Origin: Flavobacteriaceae bacterium
Lineage (GTDB): Bacteria > Bacteroidota > Bacteroidia > Flavobacteriales > Flavobacteriaceae
Direction of reading: 5' to 3'
DNA length: 64,000 bases
Assembly (NCBI GenBank): GCA_018402385.1
Contig: JAGYJA010000007.1
Location: 1 to 64,000, forward strand
Shown here: positions 34,160 to 47,371 of the stretch, piece after piece
How positions within the stretch are numbered: position 1 is the first letter of the stretch
Layout: each line of letters starts with the position of its first letter
Made by a program: the position numbers and the translations under genes
The notes under the pieces: generated by a model
Database searches by the model: none
Told to the model about the DNA's origin: nothing
Seen by the model: the letters and a program-made list of their open reading frames with translations, nothing else

Positions 34160-37100
34160 TAAAATTAAAAGAGCCATTTTCTTGATTGAAAAACGGCTCT
34201 TTTTTTATAAGATCAAATTGGTTTTTTATCTCTTCAATGTAAAATGTGCTCTGAATTCCTTTTCTCTGTCGTCTTCACGATAGACTACTCTAAACCAGTA
34301 ATCACTCGAAGGTAACGGCCTGCCGTTGTATGTACCATCCCAGCCGGATCCCGTGGGACTAATCTGCTTCAACAACTTCCCGTGACGGTCAAATATATAA
34401 ATTTTTGCGTCAGGAATACTACCAATGCCTATGATATTCCAAGTGTCGTGATAGCCATCATTGTTGGGCGTGAAAAACAACGGGTAATCGATCACTCCCA
34501 ATTCTATCTCTACTGTCCCACAACCATTCCTGTCGGTAATGGTCACTATGTGGGTGCCGGGGGTGACATTGTCCCAAAACCCTTCGTCCTGAAACGCTCC
34601 ATCATCCAGCCTGAATATATAATCACCAAGTCCTTCTGCACTGGCTTCTATAGCGTGTTGTCCCGCAAAGGCTGAAGTCGCTGCCTGTGCATTAAATATT
34701 AAAGGGGGTGATGAAACGGTCACTGTCGTACTCGCCTGGGTCTCACAACCGGTTAATGCATCGATAATGGTTACTGTATAAACCCCGCCCTGGGTCGCTG
34801 TAATACTTCCCTGGGTCTGATCAAATTGTATCTGACCGTCAATCTCCCATATGAAAATGTATTCCGGGGTGCTCAACCCGGTGTCAATCACAGGTGGTGA
34901 GGTCGCTCCAGATTCTTCCACTATGGGGTTGCCAAATTCATCCACACATAGACGATAGCTGTCCTGTAATGCATCAAAAATGGGGACATCTACAACAACT
35001 AATGAGACTTCAACAACCTCAAAACAATCTTCAATATCTGCAGGTAAATCCGGATTGGGGTCGCTATAACTCACCCGGGCCCAGATCGTGGTGGTGGGAC
35101 TTGTATAACTTGCCGGGGCAGGTATCGCACCAATCCCTTCCTGGGCGTCTTCCAAAACCTCGTGGTAGCTCAAATCATACGCTGCGGGATCTTGACCTGA
35201 TAAAATCTCTGCATCCAACTCGGTTAAATCAAAGGTGCCCTCGCCGGTGCCGATACCATTGTCATCTATGTTCTCACAGGCTATCAAAGGTTCTGCAGGC
35301 TCTGTGATGATAACACCTTCTTGTACTAACAAATCAAAACTTTGTACGCCACCCACATAACAGCTTGTATCTTCATTGAATATCCCCGTGTAAATCGTCT
35401 GGGGGTTGCTGGTGTTCTCAAAGGTCGTAGTGTTGACTATCGGATTGGTATTGGTCTGGGCTTCTAATTCACTGCGGTAATAGCTCACTGTATAAAGCAA
35501 TGGGTCCTGACCGTTTAATATCTGGTCTTCTCGCTCTGTTAAATCAAATACCGATTCACCGTCTGCTCCTATCTCACAGGCAACCATATCTTCTACTTCA
35601 CCACTGTCATCGGGAAGCGGGTTTACTATCAAGGTTAACTCCACAATCTCAAAGCAACGTTGCTCCTGGTTTTGATTGGTCACCCGTACATAAATAATCT
35701 GCTCAAAGGGGTCGTGTTGGTGTATAAAACACTCGCTGCTCCCAGTGGACCTATTGCATCTAACTCCTCGCCTAACAAGGCCGCTTCCAGAGTCTCATAA
35801 TACAACACTTCCCAGTCGCCGCCATTGAGGATCTGGGCCTGGGCCTCTACCAATTCAAACTCTTCTATCCCTTCAGGGTCATTGTCATCACACAACTCTA
35901 ACGGATCGGGTGCTCCAACAAGTGGATTGCTATAAACTCGCAACAACAGCGTGGTAAAGCTCACACACTCGGTATTGCCATCAATGACTCTTACATAAAG
36001 CAATTGTAAATTCTCTCCAATATATTCTGTCTCCGGGTTGATGCGGTTTTCATCTTGCTGGGCGTCGGCTTCTGTCTCATAGTATCTTACCTCTACTCCT
36101 GCTATACCGCCCGTAATCTCATCATTCTTATCGGTTAAATCAAATACGGTAATCCCGTCATAGGGCTCGCCTAAATCATCACAAACATCTAAAGGCGTGG
36201 GCTGGATCGCTACAGGACCCGTGGTGACTTCTATCTCAAAACTAACCGTGGCAAAACATCCGTTGTCATTGTCTTCCAAGCGAACCCAAATCGTTTGGGG
36301 GTTACTCGTGTTTGTATGGGCTGTTGGGTCGGGAATGGGATTGTCGCCGGTCTCTGAATCGACCTCACTCTCGTGATAGGTCAGGGTGAACAACAGGGGG
36401 TCTTGATCACCATAAATCAGGTCTTCATATATCGTTAAATCAAACTCTGAAGTCGTCCCTTCATCACATAGAACAATGGGGTCTAATGCTAAGGGTATTT
36501 CAGGCTTGGGCAACACACGCAAACGCAGTTCGATAATCACAAAACACGCAGGGTCTGGGTTTGGAAAAGCAACATCCCGCTCTACTCGAACCCAAAGGGT
36601 TTGTAGAAACGGCGTTAAGTTCTCATAAAGAACATCGGGGTCTATCTCAAACACGCCGTCTTGTGCATCCAATAGGGTCTCGTGGTAACTTACAATCACA
36701 TCAACATCACCATTTTCAATGATGGGGGTTTGACTCGATAAATCAAACAACGCAAACCCATCAGGACTGTCATCACATAAATCATAATCCAATCCGTCTG
36801 CCTCAAAATCGGTCGCTGCAGGTAATGGCAATACTTCAATGGTTAAAGTCGTTCTTGCTTCACAACCCTCAGACAAACTAAACACACTCACAAAAAGAAT
36901 TTGCTGGGGGGTCTCTATGTTTTGATAACTCTCCGGGTTCGGAATCGGGTTATTGGCGTCTTGATCGGCCTGGGTCTCATAATAAAACACTTGGTAGTCT
37001 TCATTGCCGCCGGTGATAAAATCATCGTTCTGGGTTAAATCAAATATCGTAAAACCATCGGTGGTACTGCCGCTTTCCTGATCATCACACAATCGCATCT

Positions 37101-38671
37101 CCAAAGGAACTGCTATGGTGGGGAACTCGCCCACTATCAACTCAAACTGGCTGATGCGAAAACAACCGGTGTCCAAAAACTCCAAACGAACCCATATGGT
37201 CTCTCCTCCACTGGGGTAATCCGTGGTATTGGCAATGGGGGCGGCTCCGCTTTGGGCATCAAACAAACTCGTATGGTAGGTGGGACCTATAAGATCTGCG
37301 GGGTCTTGAATCCCTATCACAAAGGGGTGTTGTCTTCTAAATTGAAATCGGCTATGCCGTCGCCATCTGCATCACACGAAAACAAATCACCAAAATCGGC
37401 CGTGGGTACATCGGGTAAGGGCAAAACTATCAAATCAAGGGGGACTATCGTATAACAGGCCGGTGCCGTGCTGGGTGGGGTAACCACTCTGGTTACACGG
37501 GCATAGATGGTTTGTAAAAAAGGAACTTCATTGGTATAGGGTATGGGCAACTCAGTACCAACGACTCCGGCTTCCGCAGTGGGTAAATCAATGTAGTAAC
37601 TCACCGTTACATTTAACTCGCCATTGATGATCTCTGCGTCTTTTAAACTCAAATTAAAATTGGAAATCCCTAAATCATCACCATTGTCACAGGCTTCTAA
37701 AGGGGTGGGTAAGGCAGGAGTGGGATTGGGCAATACTCTCAAGGTTAAGGTCGTGGTGGAACTACACTCTTGTAAATCGGTTACTCTGGCTACGACCGTC
37801 TGGGGGGTAATGGTGTTCTGAAAGGATTCAGGGGTCGCAATGGGGATGTCGGCGATTTCATCGGCAGGGGTTAAATACCAGGTCACGGTCACATCGGGAA
37901 CGCCACCGGTAATCTCATCATTGCGCGTGGTTAAATCAAAGGTGCTTAGCTGATCGGTCGTGCTGCCACTGGCGGCATCATCACACAACTCATAGGGCAA
38001 GGGTAAATTGGCAACCGGTAAAGGGTCCACTATGAGTTCTAACTCCACAATGGCATAACAGCTCTCTCCTGTCGAGGGGGGGACCGTGCCGGGGTCGATA
38101 CTTAAATCGTTCCCCACTACCAGGATATAAATAGTCTGGTTATTGGGCAACTGGTTTTGATAGGCTCCAGGGGTGCCAATGGAGGCCGTAAAATCTCCCG
38201 GAGGGGCTAACAGTACTGACTCGCCTGCTGCAATCGCATCGGGCTCATTTACGTAGTAATAAAATTCATAGTGGGTCGGGTCCAGACCGTTAAGTACTTC
38301 GGGCTCTACCTCTGTCAAATCAAAGACTTCTACTCCATCGCCGGGATTGTTTACATCACACAGTCGCAAAGGCTCGGGGTCAACTATATCCGGGGTGTTG
38401 CGTACTTCTAAATTTAATGCCACTACACTATAACAACTGCTCACGGCACTCTCTACTCGGGCCCATACAACATCAAAGTAGGGGTCGTCGTTCTCATAAG
38501 GGGTGGGTAACTCATTGACCGAATTGATCGCATCCAACTCCGTACCGTGGTAGGTCACCGTTAAATCCGGATCGCCCAAGGTGATGTCGGCATCGGCATC
38601 GCTTAAAGTGAACTCCCCAAATCCGTTGTTGTCATCGTCGCATAAAATTAAAGGGGAAGGGGTGGGGTTTA
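34160..38671. repeat. 4.5-kb direct repeat, copy A
   Basis: This segment is nearly identical to 40895-45409 in direct orientation, offset by about 6.74 kb. It includes the downstream terminator and the C-terminal 12 stalk units of the giant protein. By eye I found only about five substitutions, a 4-base indel just downstream of the stop codons, and one G missing from copy B (near 43463). It ends inside a stalk unit, where the two genes diverge abruptly. Confidence 0.93.
34167..34206. terminator. Bidirectional terminator, copy A
   Basis: AAAAGAGCC and GGCTCTTTT form a stem with a 19-base loop, with A- and T-runs on either side, between the FadL-like gene and the converging giant gene. The same terminator is repeated at 40902-40941. 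Confidence 0.75.
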
Positions 38672-40807
38672 CTAGTGGGTTTGGTATGACAATTAATTCA
38701 AAGTTTGTAAACACAACACAGGGTGTATCTGCATCATCTACGCGTACATAAATGGTTTGAGGATTGGCAATATTGGTATAATCTAATATTGGTAATGGAT
38801 TATCTCCGGTATCAGCATCGGCCTGACTTTCGTGAAAAGTGACTGTAATATTTGGCGGAGTTACCGTTATTTCAGGAATTTTAGTAATAAGATCAAAGGA
38901 TGTAAAACCATCAGCAACCAGGTCATCACATAGCTCATAAGGAGTCATATCTGCTGGCGGGGTAACTACCGGATTGATATAAATTTGAACATTGAAAGAA
39001 CCTATTTCGACACAATTAATAACAATATTTACTAATCGCACCCAAATAACCTGGGGTTTTCAATATTGGGATAAGCAGTGGGGTCTGCAATTGCATTAAT
39101 TCCTGCAGCAGCATCAAGTTGAGTTAAATGATAAGAAACTAAATAATCAGAAGGGTCTAATCCTCCAAAAATTGTGGCTTCCTGTACTGTCAAGTCTATG
39201 GGGTGGCCGGTATCCAAAGGTCCATCAAAACAGAGTTCAAGGTCTTCCAGTTCAAATGGAATGAAGTCAGCGGGTCGCACCTCAATTAAAAAACTGGAAG
39301 TTGTAAAACACCCCGTGATGTCATTTTCCAATCGCACAAAAATAGTTTGAAATGGGGTGTCGATATTGACATACGCATTTGGGTTGAGTATTTCATTAAC
39401 TGCATTTTCGGCGTCATCCAAATTTTCATAATAGGTTACAGTAATATCAGGTTGAGCTCCTACAAGTTGGGGTTCAGCTACCGGCAAGAAAAAAGTAGCA
39501 AATCCATCATCATTAAGGTCACAAACAATGATAGTATCTACCGGACCGGCAACAGGGTTCTCAATCAAAGTAACATCGATATCAAAATCGTTGTTTAATT
39601 CATTAGTTTCAGCAAGAATGCCCGTACCATCTCCTATATCATCCACAACAGCAGTAAGTGTAAAATCATTGGGAATTCCTAACGGTATTGTTAGCGTCAC
39701 GGTACCACTTTCTGACCCATTAATAGGAATAATTGCAATGGTTGAGGAATTGCCCACTAAGGTCCCGTCAGCATAAAATGCTATTGGAATTCCGGGCGGA
39801 ATTATATCTGTACTATTTATATTATAAACTGTGTAGTCAACCTCAATATCCCTACTATCACAGGTTAAATCTACATTATCTACTTCAATGGTGGCATCTG
39901 GTAATTCAGAATTAACACTTGTTATCACATTATGCACCAATACAAAATCTTGGTTTGAGGTAAGGTTTATTTCAATAGTAGTATTACCAGGCGTAATAAT
40001 ACCCTCTAAATCATAAAAGTCTAAATCCATGTTATAGGACTCAGCACTTCCAGTATAACTATTTGTACTATTAAAAGCATTGTCAGCAGGGTTTAGTGGA
40101 GGATCACTAATCAACGCACCTTCGATTAATAGTGACTCTCCATTTGCAATAGTAGCGTCTCCTTCCCAAGCTAAAAAACCAATTTTAGAAAGTTCATCTG
40201 ATGCAACATCAATACCTGTTAAAGTAATGTCAAGCGTCGTGTTTGTTGATGAAACAAATTCGAACCCGTCGAACAAACTAATTTGGTTTTGTAAAAGCGC
40301 AGGGTCTTCATAAATTATATACATTGCCCAGCCTCCAAAATCAGTACCATTACCACAAGCACCGGTAGCGTTCATATCCACATCAAGATCTGAAAAAGTA
40401 TAGGTGCCGTTTCCTGTAGCACTCACTATTGCAGTTACATCTGCATAAGCACCAAAAAAGTTAAGATTAAAACCAGAAAGGATAGTAGATAAATGAAAAT
40501 CTCTAGAAGCAACTACCGGTGTTCCATTTAAAGTGACATTAAAATCTCCTCCAATTCCATCTGTCCAAGGTGCAGCCCAATACAAATGAGCAGACACAAG
40601 AGTTTGTGTAGGCTCAAGGTTTAACTCTGCTGAAGAACTTGCCAACAAACCACAGGGATTGGGAGAAGCGTTGAGGGTATTTCCAACCGCTGTAAAATCA
40701 TATTGCCCATTGAATTGTTGGAATTCAGCGATTGGCTGTGAAAAAGCCGTGAAGGAAATTAAAAAAACAAGAATCCCTTTTAATAAAAATTGTAATTTTT
40801 TTTTCAT
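34226..40807 (-). CDS. Giant T9SS type B surface protein A (three frameshifts)
   Basis: One gene of about 2,194 codons is read as four frames: 39032-40807, 37317-39041, 35680-37320 and 34226-35683. At each junction a run of four C (on the coding strand) should be five (+ strand 39053-39056, 37324-37327, 35708-35711); with that base the protein is continuous. It has a signal peptide (ending FTAFSQ), a unique head (about 25-320) containing LVSAHLYWAAPW and a CARDB-like domain (about 320-430), and then about 15 stalk units of 100-125 residues. The stalk pattern is LCDD...G...FDLT...I..G..D..V.YYET..DA...NPI..P..Y.N...PQTIWVRV. The C-terminal 90 residues are a T9SS type B (CHU_C) sorting domain: FFTPNNDGYHDTWNI ... 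IYIFDRHGKLL ... YWFRVVY. It is probably a surface adhesin linked to gliding. Confidence 0.9.
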
Positions 40808-40894
40808 GGTTTGTTATTAGCTGCTATAAATATACAAATTCATTTTATATATTTAATTTTTAGTAAATTAACTATTCATATTTTAACTTAATAC

Positions 40895-43800
40895 TAAAAT
40901 TAAAAGAGCCATTTTCTTGATTGAAAAACGGCTCTTTTTTTATAAGATCAAATTGGTTTTTACTTTATCTCTTCAATGTAAAATGTGCTCTGAATTCCTT
41001 TTCTCTGTCGTCTTCACGATAGACTACTCTAAACCAGTAATCACTCGAAGGTAACGGCCTGCCGTTGTATGTACCATCCCAGCCAGATCCCGTGGGACTA
41101 ATCTGCTTCAACAACTTCCCGTGACGGTCAAATATATAAATTTTTGCGTCAGGAATACTACCAATGCCTATGATATTCCAAGTGTCGTGATAGCCATCAT
41201 TGTTGGGCGTGAAAAACAACGGGTAATCGATCACTCCCAATTCTATCTCTACTGTCCCACAACCATTCCTGTCGGTAATGGTCACTATGTGGGTGCCGGG
41301 GGTGACATTGTCCCAAAACCCTTCGTCCTGAAACGCTCCATCATCCAGCCTGAATATATAATCACCAAGTCCTTCTGCACTGGCTTCTATAGCGTGTTGT
41401 CCCGCAAAGGCTGAAGTCGCTGCCTGTGCATTAAATATTAAAGGGGGTGATGAAACGGTCACTGTCGTACTCGCCTGGGTCTCACAACCGGTTAATGCAT
41501 CGATAATGGTTACTGTATAAACCCCGCCCTGGGTCGCTGTAATACTTCCCTGGGTCTGATCAAATTGTATCTGACCGTCAATCTCCCATATGAAAATGTA
41601 TTCCGGGGTGCTCAACCCGGTGTCAATCACAGGTGGTGAGGTCGCTCCAGATTCTTCCACTATGGGGTTGCCAAATTCATCCACACATAGACGATAGCTG
41701 TCCTGTAATGCATCAAAAATGGGGACATCTACAACAACTAATGAGACTTCAACAACCTCAAAACAATCTTCAATATCTGCAGGTAAATCCGGATTGGGGT
41801 CGCTATAACTCACCCGGGCCCAGATCGTGGTGGTGGGACTTGTATAACTTGCCGGGGCAGGTATCGCACCAATCCCTTCCTGGGCGTCTTCCAAAATCTC
41901 GTGGTAGCTCAAATCATACGCTGCGGGATCTTGACCTGATAAAATCTCTGCATCCAACTCGGTTAAATCAAAGGTGCCCTCGCCGGTGCCGATACCATTG
42001 TCATCTATGTTCTCACAGGCTATCAAAGGTTCTGCAGGCTCTGTGATGATAACACCTTCTTGTACTAACAAGTCAAAACTTTGTACGCCACCCACATAAC
42101 AGCTTGTATCTTCATTGAATATCCCCGTGTAAATCGTCTGGGGGTTGCTGGTGTTCTCAAAGGTCGTAGTGTTGACTATCGGATTGGTATTGGTCTGGGC
42201 TTCTAATTCACTGCGGTAATAGCTCACTGTATAAAGCAATGGGTCCTGACCGTTTAATATCTGGTCTTCTCGCTCTGTTAAATCAAATACCGATTCACCG
42301 TCTGCTCCTATCTCACAGGCAACCATATCTTCTACTTCACCACTGTCATCGGGAAGCGGGTTTACTATCAAGGTTAACTCCACAATCTCAAAGCAACGTT
42401 GCTCCTGGTTTTGATTGGTCACCCGTACATAAATAATCTGCTCAAAGGGGTCGTGTTGGTGTATAAAACACTCGCTGCTCCCAGTGGACCTATTGCATCT
42501 AACTCCTCGCCTAACAAGGCCGCTTCCAGAGTCTCATAATACAACACTTCCCAGTCGCCGCCATTGAGGATCTGGGCCTGGGCCTCTACCAATTCAAACT
42601 CTTCTATCCCTTCAGGGTCATTGTCATCACACAACTCTAACGGATCGGGTGCTCCAACAAGTGGATTGCTATAAACTCGCAACAACAGCGTGGTAAAGCT
42701 CACACACTCGGTATTGCCATCAATGACTCTTACATAAAGCAATTGTAAATTCTCTCCAATATATTCTGTCTCCGGGTTGATGCGGTTTTCATCTTGCTGG
42801 GCGTCGGCTTCTGTCTCATAGTATCTTACCTCTACTCCTGCTATACCGCCCGTAATCTCATCATTCTTATCGGTTAAATCAAATACGGTAATCCCGTCAT
42901 AGGGCTCGCCTAAATCATCACAAACATCTAAAGGCGTGGGCTGGATCGCTACAGGACCCGTGGTGACTTCTATCTCAAAACTAACCGTGGCAAAACATCC
43001 GTTGTCATTGTCTTCCAAGCGAACCCAAATCGTTTGGGGGTTACTCGTGTTTGTATGGGCTGTTGGGTCGGGAATGGGATTGTCGCCGGTCTCTGAATCG
43101 ACCTCACTCTCGTGATAGGTCAGGGTGAACAACAGGGGGTCTTGATCACCATAAATCAGGTCTTCATATATCGTTAAATCAAACTCTGAAGTCGTCCCTT
43201 CATCACATAGAACAATGGGGTCTAATGCTAAGGGTATTTCAGGCTTGGGCAACACACGCAAACGCAGTTCGATAATCACAAAACACGCAGGGTCTGGGTT
43301 TGGAAAAGCAACATCCCGCTCTACTCGAACCCAAAGGGTTTGTAGAAACGGCGTTAAGTTCTCATAAAGAACATCGGGGTCTATCTCAAACACGCCGTCT
43401 TGTGCATCCAATAGGGTCTCGTGGTAACTTACAATCACATCAACATCACCATTTTCAATGATGGGGTTTGACTCGATAAATCAAACAACGCAAACCCATC
43501 AGGACTGTCATCACATAAATCATAATCCAATCCGTCTGCCTCAAAATCGGTCGCTGCAGGTAATGGCAATACTTCAATGGTTAAAGTCGTTCTTGCTTCA
43601 CAACCCTCAGACAAACTAAACACACTCACAAAAAGAATTTGCTGGGGGGTCTCTATGTTTTGATAACTCTCCGGGTTCGGAATCGGGTTATTGGCGTCTT
43701 GATCGGCCTGGGTCTCATAATAAAACACTTGGTAGTCTTCATTGCCGCCGGTGATAAAATCATCGTTCTGGGTTAAATCAAATATCGTAAAACCATCGGT

Positions 43801-45409
43801 GGTACTGCCGCTTTCCTGATCATCACACAATCGCATCTCCAAAGGAACTGCTATGGTGGGGAACTCGCCCACTATCAACTCAAACTGGCTGATGCGAAAA
43901 CAACCGGTGTCCAAAAACTCCAAACGAACCCATATGGTCTCTCCTCCACTGGGGTAATCCGTGGTATTGGCAATGGGGGCGGCTCCGCTTTGGGCATCAA
44001 ACAAACTCGTATGGTAGGTGGGACCTATAAGATCTGCGGGGTCTTGAATCCCTATCACAAAGGGGTGTTGTCTTCTAAATTGAAATCGGCTATGCCGTCG
44101 CCATCTGCATCACACGAAAACAAATCACCAAAATCGGCCGTGGGTACATCGGGTAAGGGCAAAACTATCAAATCAAGGGGGACTATCGTATAACAGGCCG
44201 GTGCCGTGCTGGGTGGGGTAACCACTCTGGTTACACGGGCATAGATGGTTTGTAAAAAAGGAACTTCATTGGTATAGGGTATGGGCAACTCAGTACCAAC
44301 GACTCCGGCTTCCGCAGTGGGTAAATCAATGTAGTAACTCACCGTTACATTTAACTCGCCATTGATGATCTCTGCGTCTTTTAAACTCAAATTAAAATTG
44401 GAAATCCCTAAATCATCACCATTGTCACAGGCTTCTAAAGGGGTGGGTAAGGCAGGAGTGGGATTGGGCAATACTCTCAAGGTTAAGGTCGTGGTGGAAC
44501 TACACTCTTGTAAATCGGTTACTCTGGCTACGACCGTCTGGGGGGTAATGGTGTTCTGAAAGGCTTCAGGGGTCGCAATGGGGATGTCGGCGATTTCATC
44601 GGCAGGGGTTAAATACCAGGTCACGGTCACATCGGGAACGCCACCGGTAATCTCATCATTGCGCGTGGTTAAATCAAAGGTGCTTAGCTGATCGGTCGTG
44701 CTGCCACTGGCGGCATCATCACACAACTCATAGGGCAAGGGTAAATTGGCAACCGGTAAAGGGTCCACTATGAGTTCTAACTCCACAATGGCATAACAGC
44801 TCTCTCCTGTCGAGGGGGGGACCGTGCCGGGGTCGATACTTAAATCGTTCCCCACTACCAGGATATAAATAGTCTGGTTATTGGGCAACTGGTTTTGATA
44901 GGCTCCAGGGGTGCCAATGGAGGCCGTAAAATCTCCCGGAGGGGCTAACAGTACTGACTCGCCTGCTGCAATCGCATCGGGCTCATTTACGTAGTAATAA
45001 AATTCATAGTGGGTCGGGTCCAGACCGTTAAGTACTTCGGGCTCTACCTCTGTCAAATCAAAGACTTCTACTCCATCGCCGGGATTGTTTACATCACACA
45101 GTCGCAAAGGCTCGGGGGCAACTATATCCGGGGTGTTGCGTACTTCTAAATTTAATGCCACTACACTATAACAACTGCTCACGGCACTCTCTACTCGGGC
45201 CCATACAACATCAAAGTAGGGGTCGTCGTTCTCATAAGGGGTGGGTAACTCATTGACCGAATTGATCGCATCCAACTCCGTACCGTGGTAGGTCACCGTT
45301 AAATCCGGATCGCCCAAGGTGATGTCGGCATCGGCATCGCTTAAAGTGAACTCCCCAAATCCGTTGTTGTCATCGTCGCATAAAATTAAAGGGGAAGGGG
45401 TGGGGTTTA
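40895..45409. repeat. 4.5-kb direct repeat, copy B
   Basis: This segment pairs with copy A at 34160-38671, including the terminator. Differences I could read include V/I at YHEVLEDAQ versus YHEILEDAQ, S/A at PESFQNT versus PEAFQNT, D/A at DIVDPEP versus DIVAPEP, two silent changes, and a G5 versus G4 run at 36724/43463. This identity, at DNA level and including silent sites, implies very recent duplication or gene conversion. Confidence 0.93.
40902..40941. terminator. Terminator, copy B
   Basis: The stem AAAAGAGCC/GGCTCTTTT is identical to that at 34167-34206. It lies between the start of giant gene A and the end of giant gene B and serves the minus-strand gene B transcript. Confidence 0.72.
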
Positions 45410-47234
45410 TAGTGGGAGGAACATCCAGTACAATATCAAAACTTTGGGCTGTATCAAAACAAGTGGGCTGGGCAATATTTTCGATTCTAACAAACAATGT
45501 TGTAGGAGAAATGTTCAGATTGTATGGGTTGGGTAATGCACCCACATTGGCATCAGCATCAGCTTGAGAAAGGTGATAGGTTACATTAAAATCCAATGGA
45601 TTTTGAGCTCCAAGAACTTGTAGGGTAAAAAGAGCTTGTAAATTCACTAATTCATCACCCGAGTTATCCTGATCACAAATAGCAAAGGGGTTTGGAGTCA
45701 CAGGTTCTGAAGTTACAGATGCGAAAGTAATTGTAAAGGAAGCCGTTATAAAACAGGTCCCTGTTGAATTTTCAATTCTAATGTAAATTTCTTCTGTGGC
45801 TCCCCCAATAGGATAGGCAGCCGGGGTCGCAATGGGCGCATTCCCTGTATCTGCATCTGCCTGAGAATTGTGATAGGAAACAGAAAATTCAATGGGATCC
45901 TGACCCCCCAAAACGATGGGGGTATTTACTGTTAAATCAAAAATACCGGGAGTTCCTCCATCATCACAAATAAAAATATCGATGGGTGGACTTGCAATAA
46001 TCGGTTGGGGTAGAAAATCTATTAAAATATCATCCGTTACACTACAAGTGGGGTCTAATGGGTCAATAACCTCTACACTATAAAGTCCGGAATTTGGAGC
46101 TGTAACAGTGAAGGTAGGATTTAATGTTGATGGGGGTCCTTGGGAAATTCCGCCAAAAAACCATTCATATGTCGCTCCAGCCGGCGCATCTGCACTGGCA
46201 TCTAAAATAATATCACTATCGTCACAAGTTGAGATATCAGGACCCAAATCAACTGTAAAGGAAGCAGAAGTTGTCACAACCACTTCATCAGTTAAAACAA
46301 CTACATCACCGTTACAGTTATTTGTGTATGTCACTTGAGCCGTATAGGTCCCCGGTGCACAAACATTGATTGTTGGGGTATTGCCTATTATAATCCCACC
46401 TTCATCCAGCCAAACAAAATCATAAGTCGGGGCGCCAATGGGCGAAAATTGCCAAGCCTCATTTGTGGCTGTCCAGGGGGAGTCAGAGGTATTTCTGCCG
46501 GGAGGAACATAAGCAACCGTACCCGCATTGTTTTGAATTCCAACTGCTGCATTACCATCATTCCAACCGGGACAAGCCGGTTTGTCCTGAATATAAATTT
46601 CAATTACATTTGAGAATTCATAAAAAACAGCCATATGGGTGGCTTCTAAATTTGTACAAGAGAAAAGTGGCACTTCAAAATAAGAAACTACAAGTACTCT
46701 ATTTGGGAACGTACCCAAAACCTCATAACCAATTTCTTCGGATGTTGATGCAGAAGGATCAATATCATGAACCGGTGTAAAAACATTGGCTTCTGACAAA
46801 GCATCTTGTGTATTGTTTGGTAAATTTTCAGAAAACGACCAGCCGTTTGTTAAATCCCCGGGATCAATATCAAATCGTAACACTCCATTGGAACCTACCT
46901 GAAATTCTTGCTCCAAAACCCCAAAAAAACAAAAATCAAAAGGTAAGCTTTCAACTATAGACCAAGCATCATCAATGTTTGGATTTAACTGATTTGCAAG
47001 CCCGTCAAAAGGAAATGGCGGATTAAAAGGGATGGACGAAACTGTGTAGTTTTCACTTGCAGTTTCAAAAGTTTCCAGGAAGTCTGCTGTTAAATCCACA
47101 CACCCTCCACCAAGACATTCAATTGTTTGATCGGGGCCGGCATCAACAAACAGAGAACCGGGGCCTTGAGCTGCAAGCTGAATTGAGAAAATGAAAATAA
47201 ATATTACTTGAATTTTGGGGACTAAATATCTCAT
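40965..47234 (-). CDS. Giant T9SS type B surface protein B (three frameshifts)
   Basis: One gene of about 2,091 codons is read as 44055-47234, 43435-44058, 42419-43438 and 40965-42422. The junctions at + strand 44062-44065 and 42447-42450 are the same C4 runs as in protein A. The one at 43463-43466 is G4 where copy A has G5. The protein has a signal peptide (ending IQLAAQ), a unique head (about 25-270) beginning VDAGPDQTIECLGGGC with the segment FCFFGVLEQEFQVGSNGVLRF, and PKD/Ig-like modules (about 270-410). About 14 stalk units follow (12 shared with A) and the same type B sorting domain. The head resembles nidogen-like/PKD-bearing flavobacterial surface proteins. Its ligand is unknown. Confidence 0.9.
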
Positions 47235-47341
47235 TGCTTAAAAAATTATATCGCCCGAAATTTAAGAAATTATTATGAAAATGTAAGAATATTGCTCCTA
47301 AAATATCATTTTTACCATTTCCCTATCTTGTCAATAATAGC

Positions 47342-47349
47342 TATCTTTG
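47342..47349 (+). promoter_or_regulatory. -7 promoter element of folE
   Basis: TATCTTTG (TAnnTTTG) lies 22 bases before the folE ATG in the divergent spacer shared with giant gene B. Confidence 0.45.
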
Positions 47350-47371
47350 CAAACTATTTGCCAAAGGCGAA

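Noticed and set aside
35680-39056. Programmed -1 ribosomal frameshifting in the giant genes
   Set aside because: The C4 runs lack an X-XXY-YYZ slippery heptamer and several such events per protein would be needed; unrelated genes show the same type of break, so sequence error is simpler.
41633-42046. ORF of 137 codons on the + strand, also present at 34894-35307
   Set aside because: It lies entirely antisense within the stalk repeats of the giant genes, has no signal or start context, and its duplication only reflects the 4.5-kb repeat.
34226-47234. CRISPR-like periodicity
   Set aside because: The repeats are protein-domain repeats of 300-375 bp with diverged units and continuous coding frames, not short identical repeats with unique spacers.
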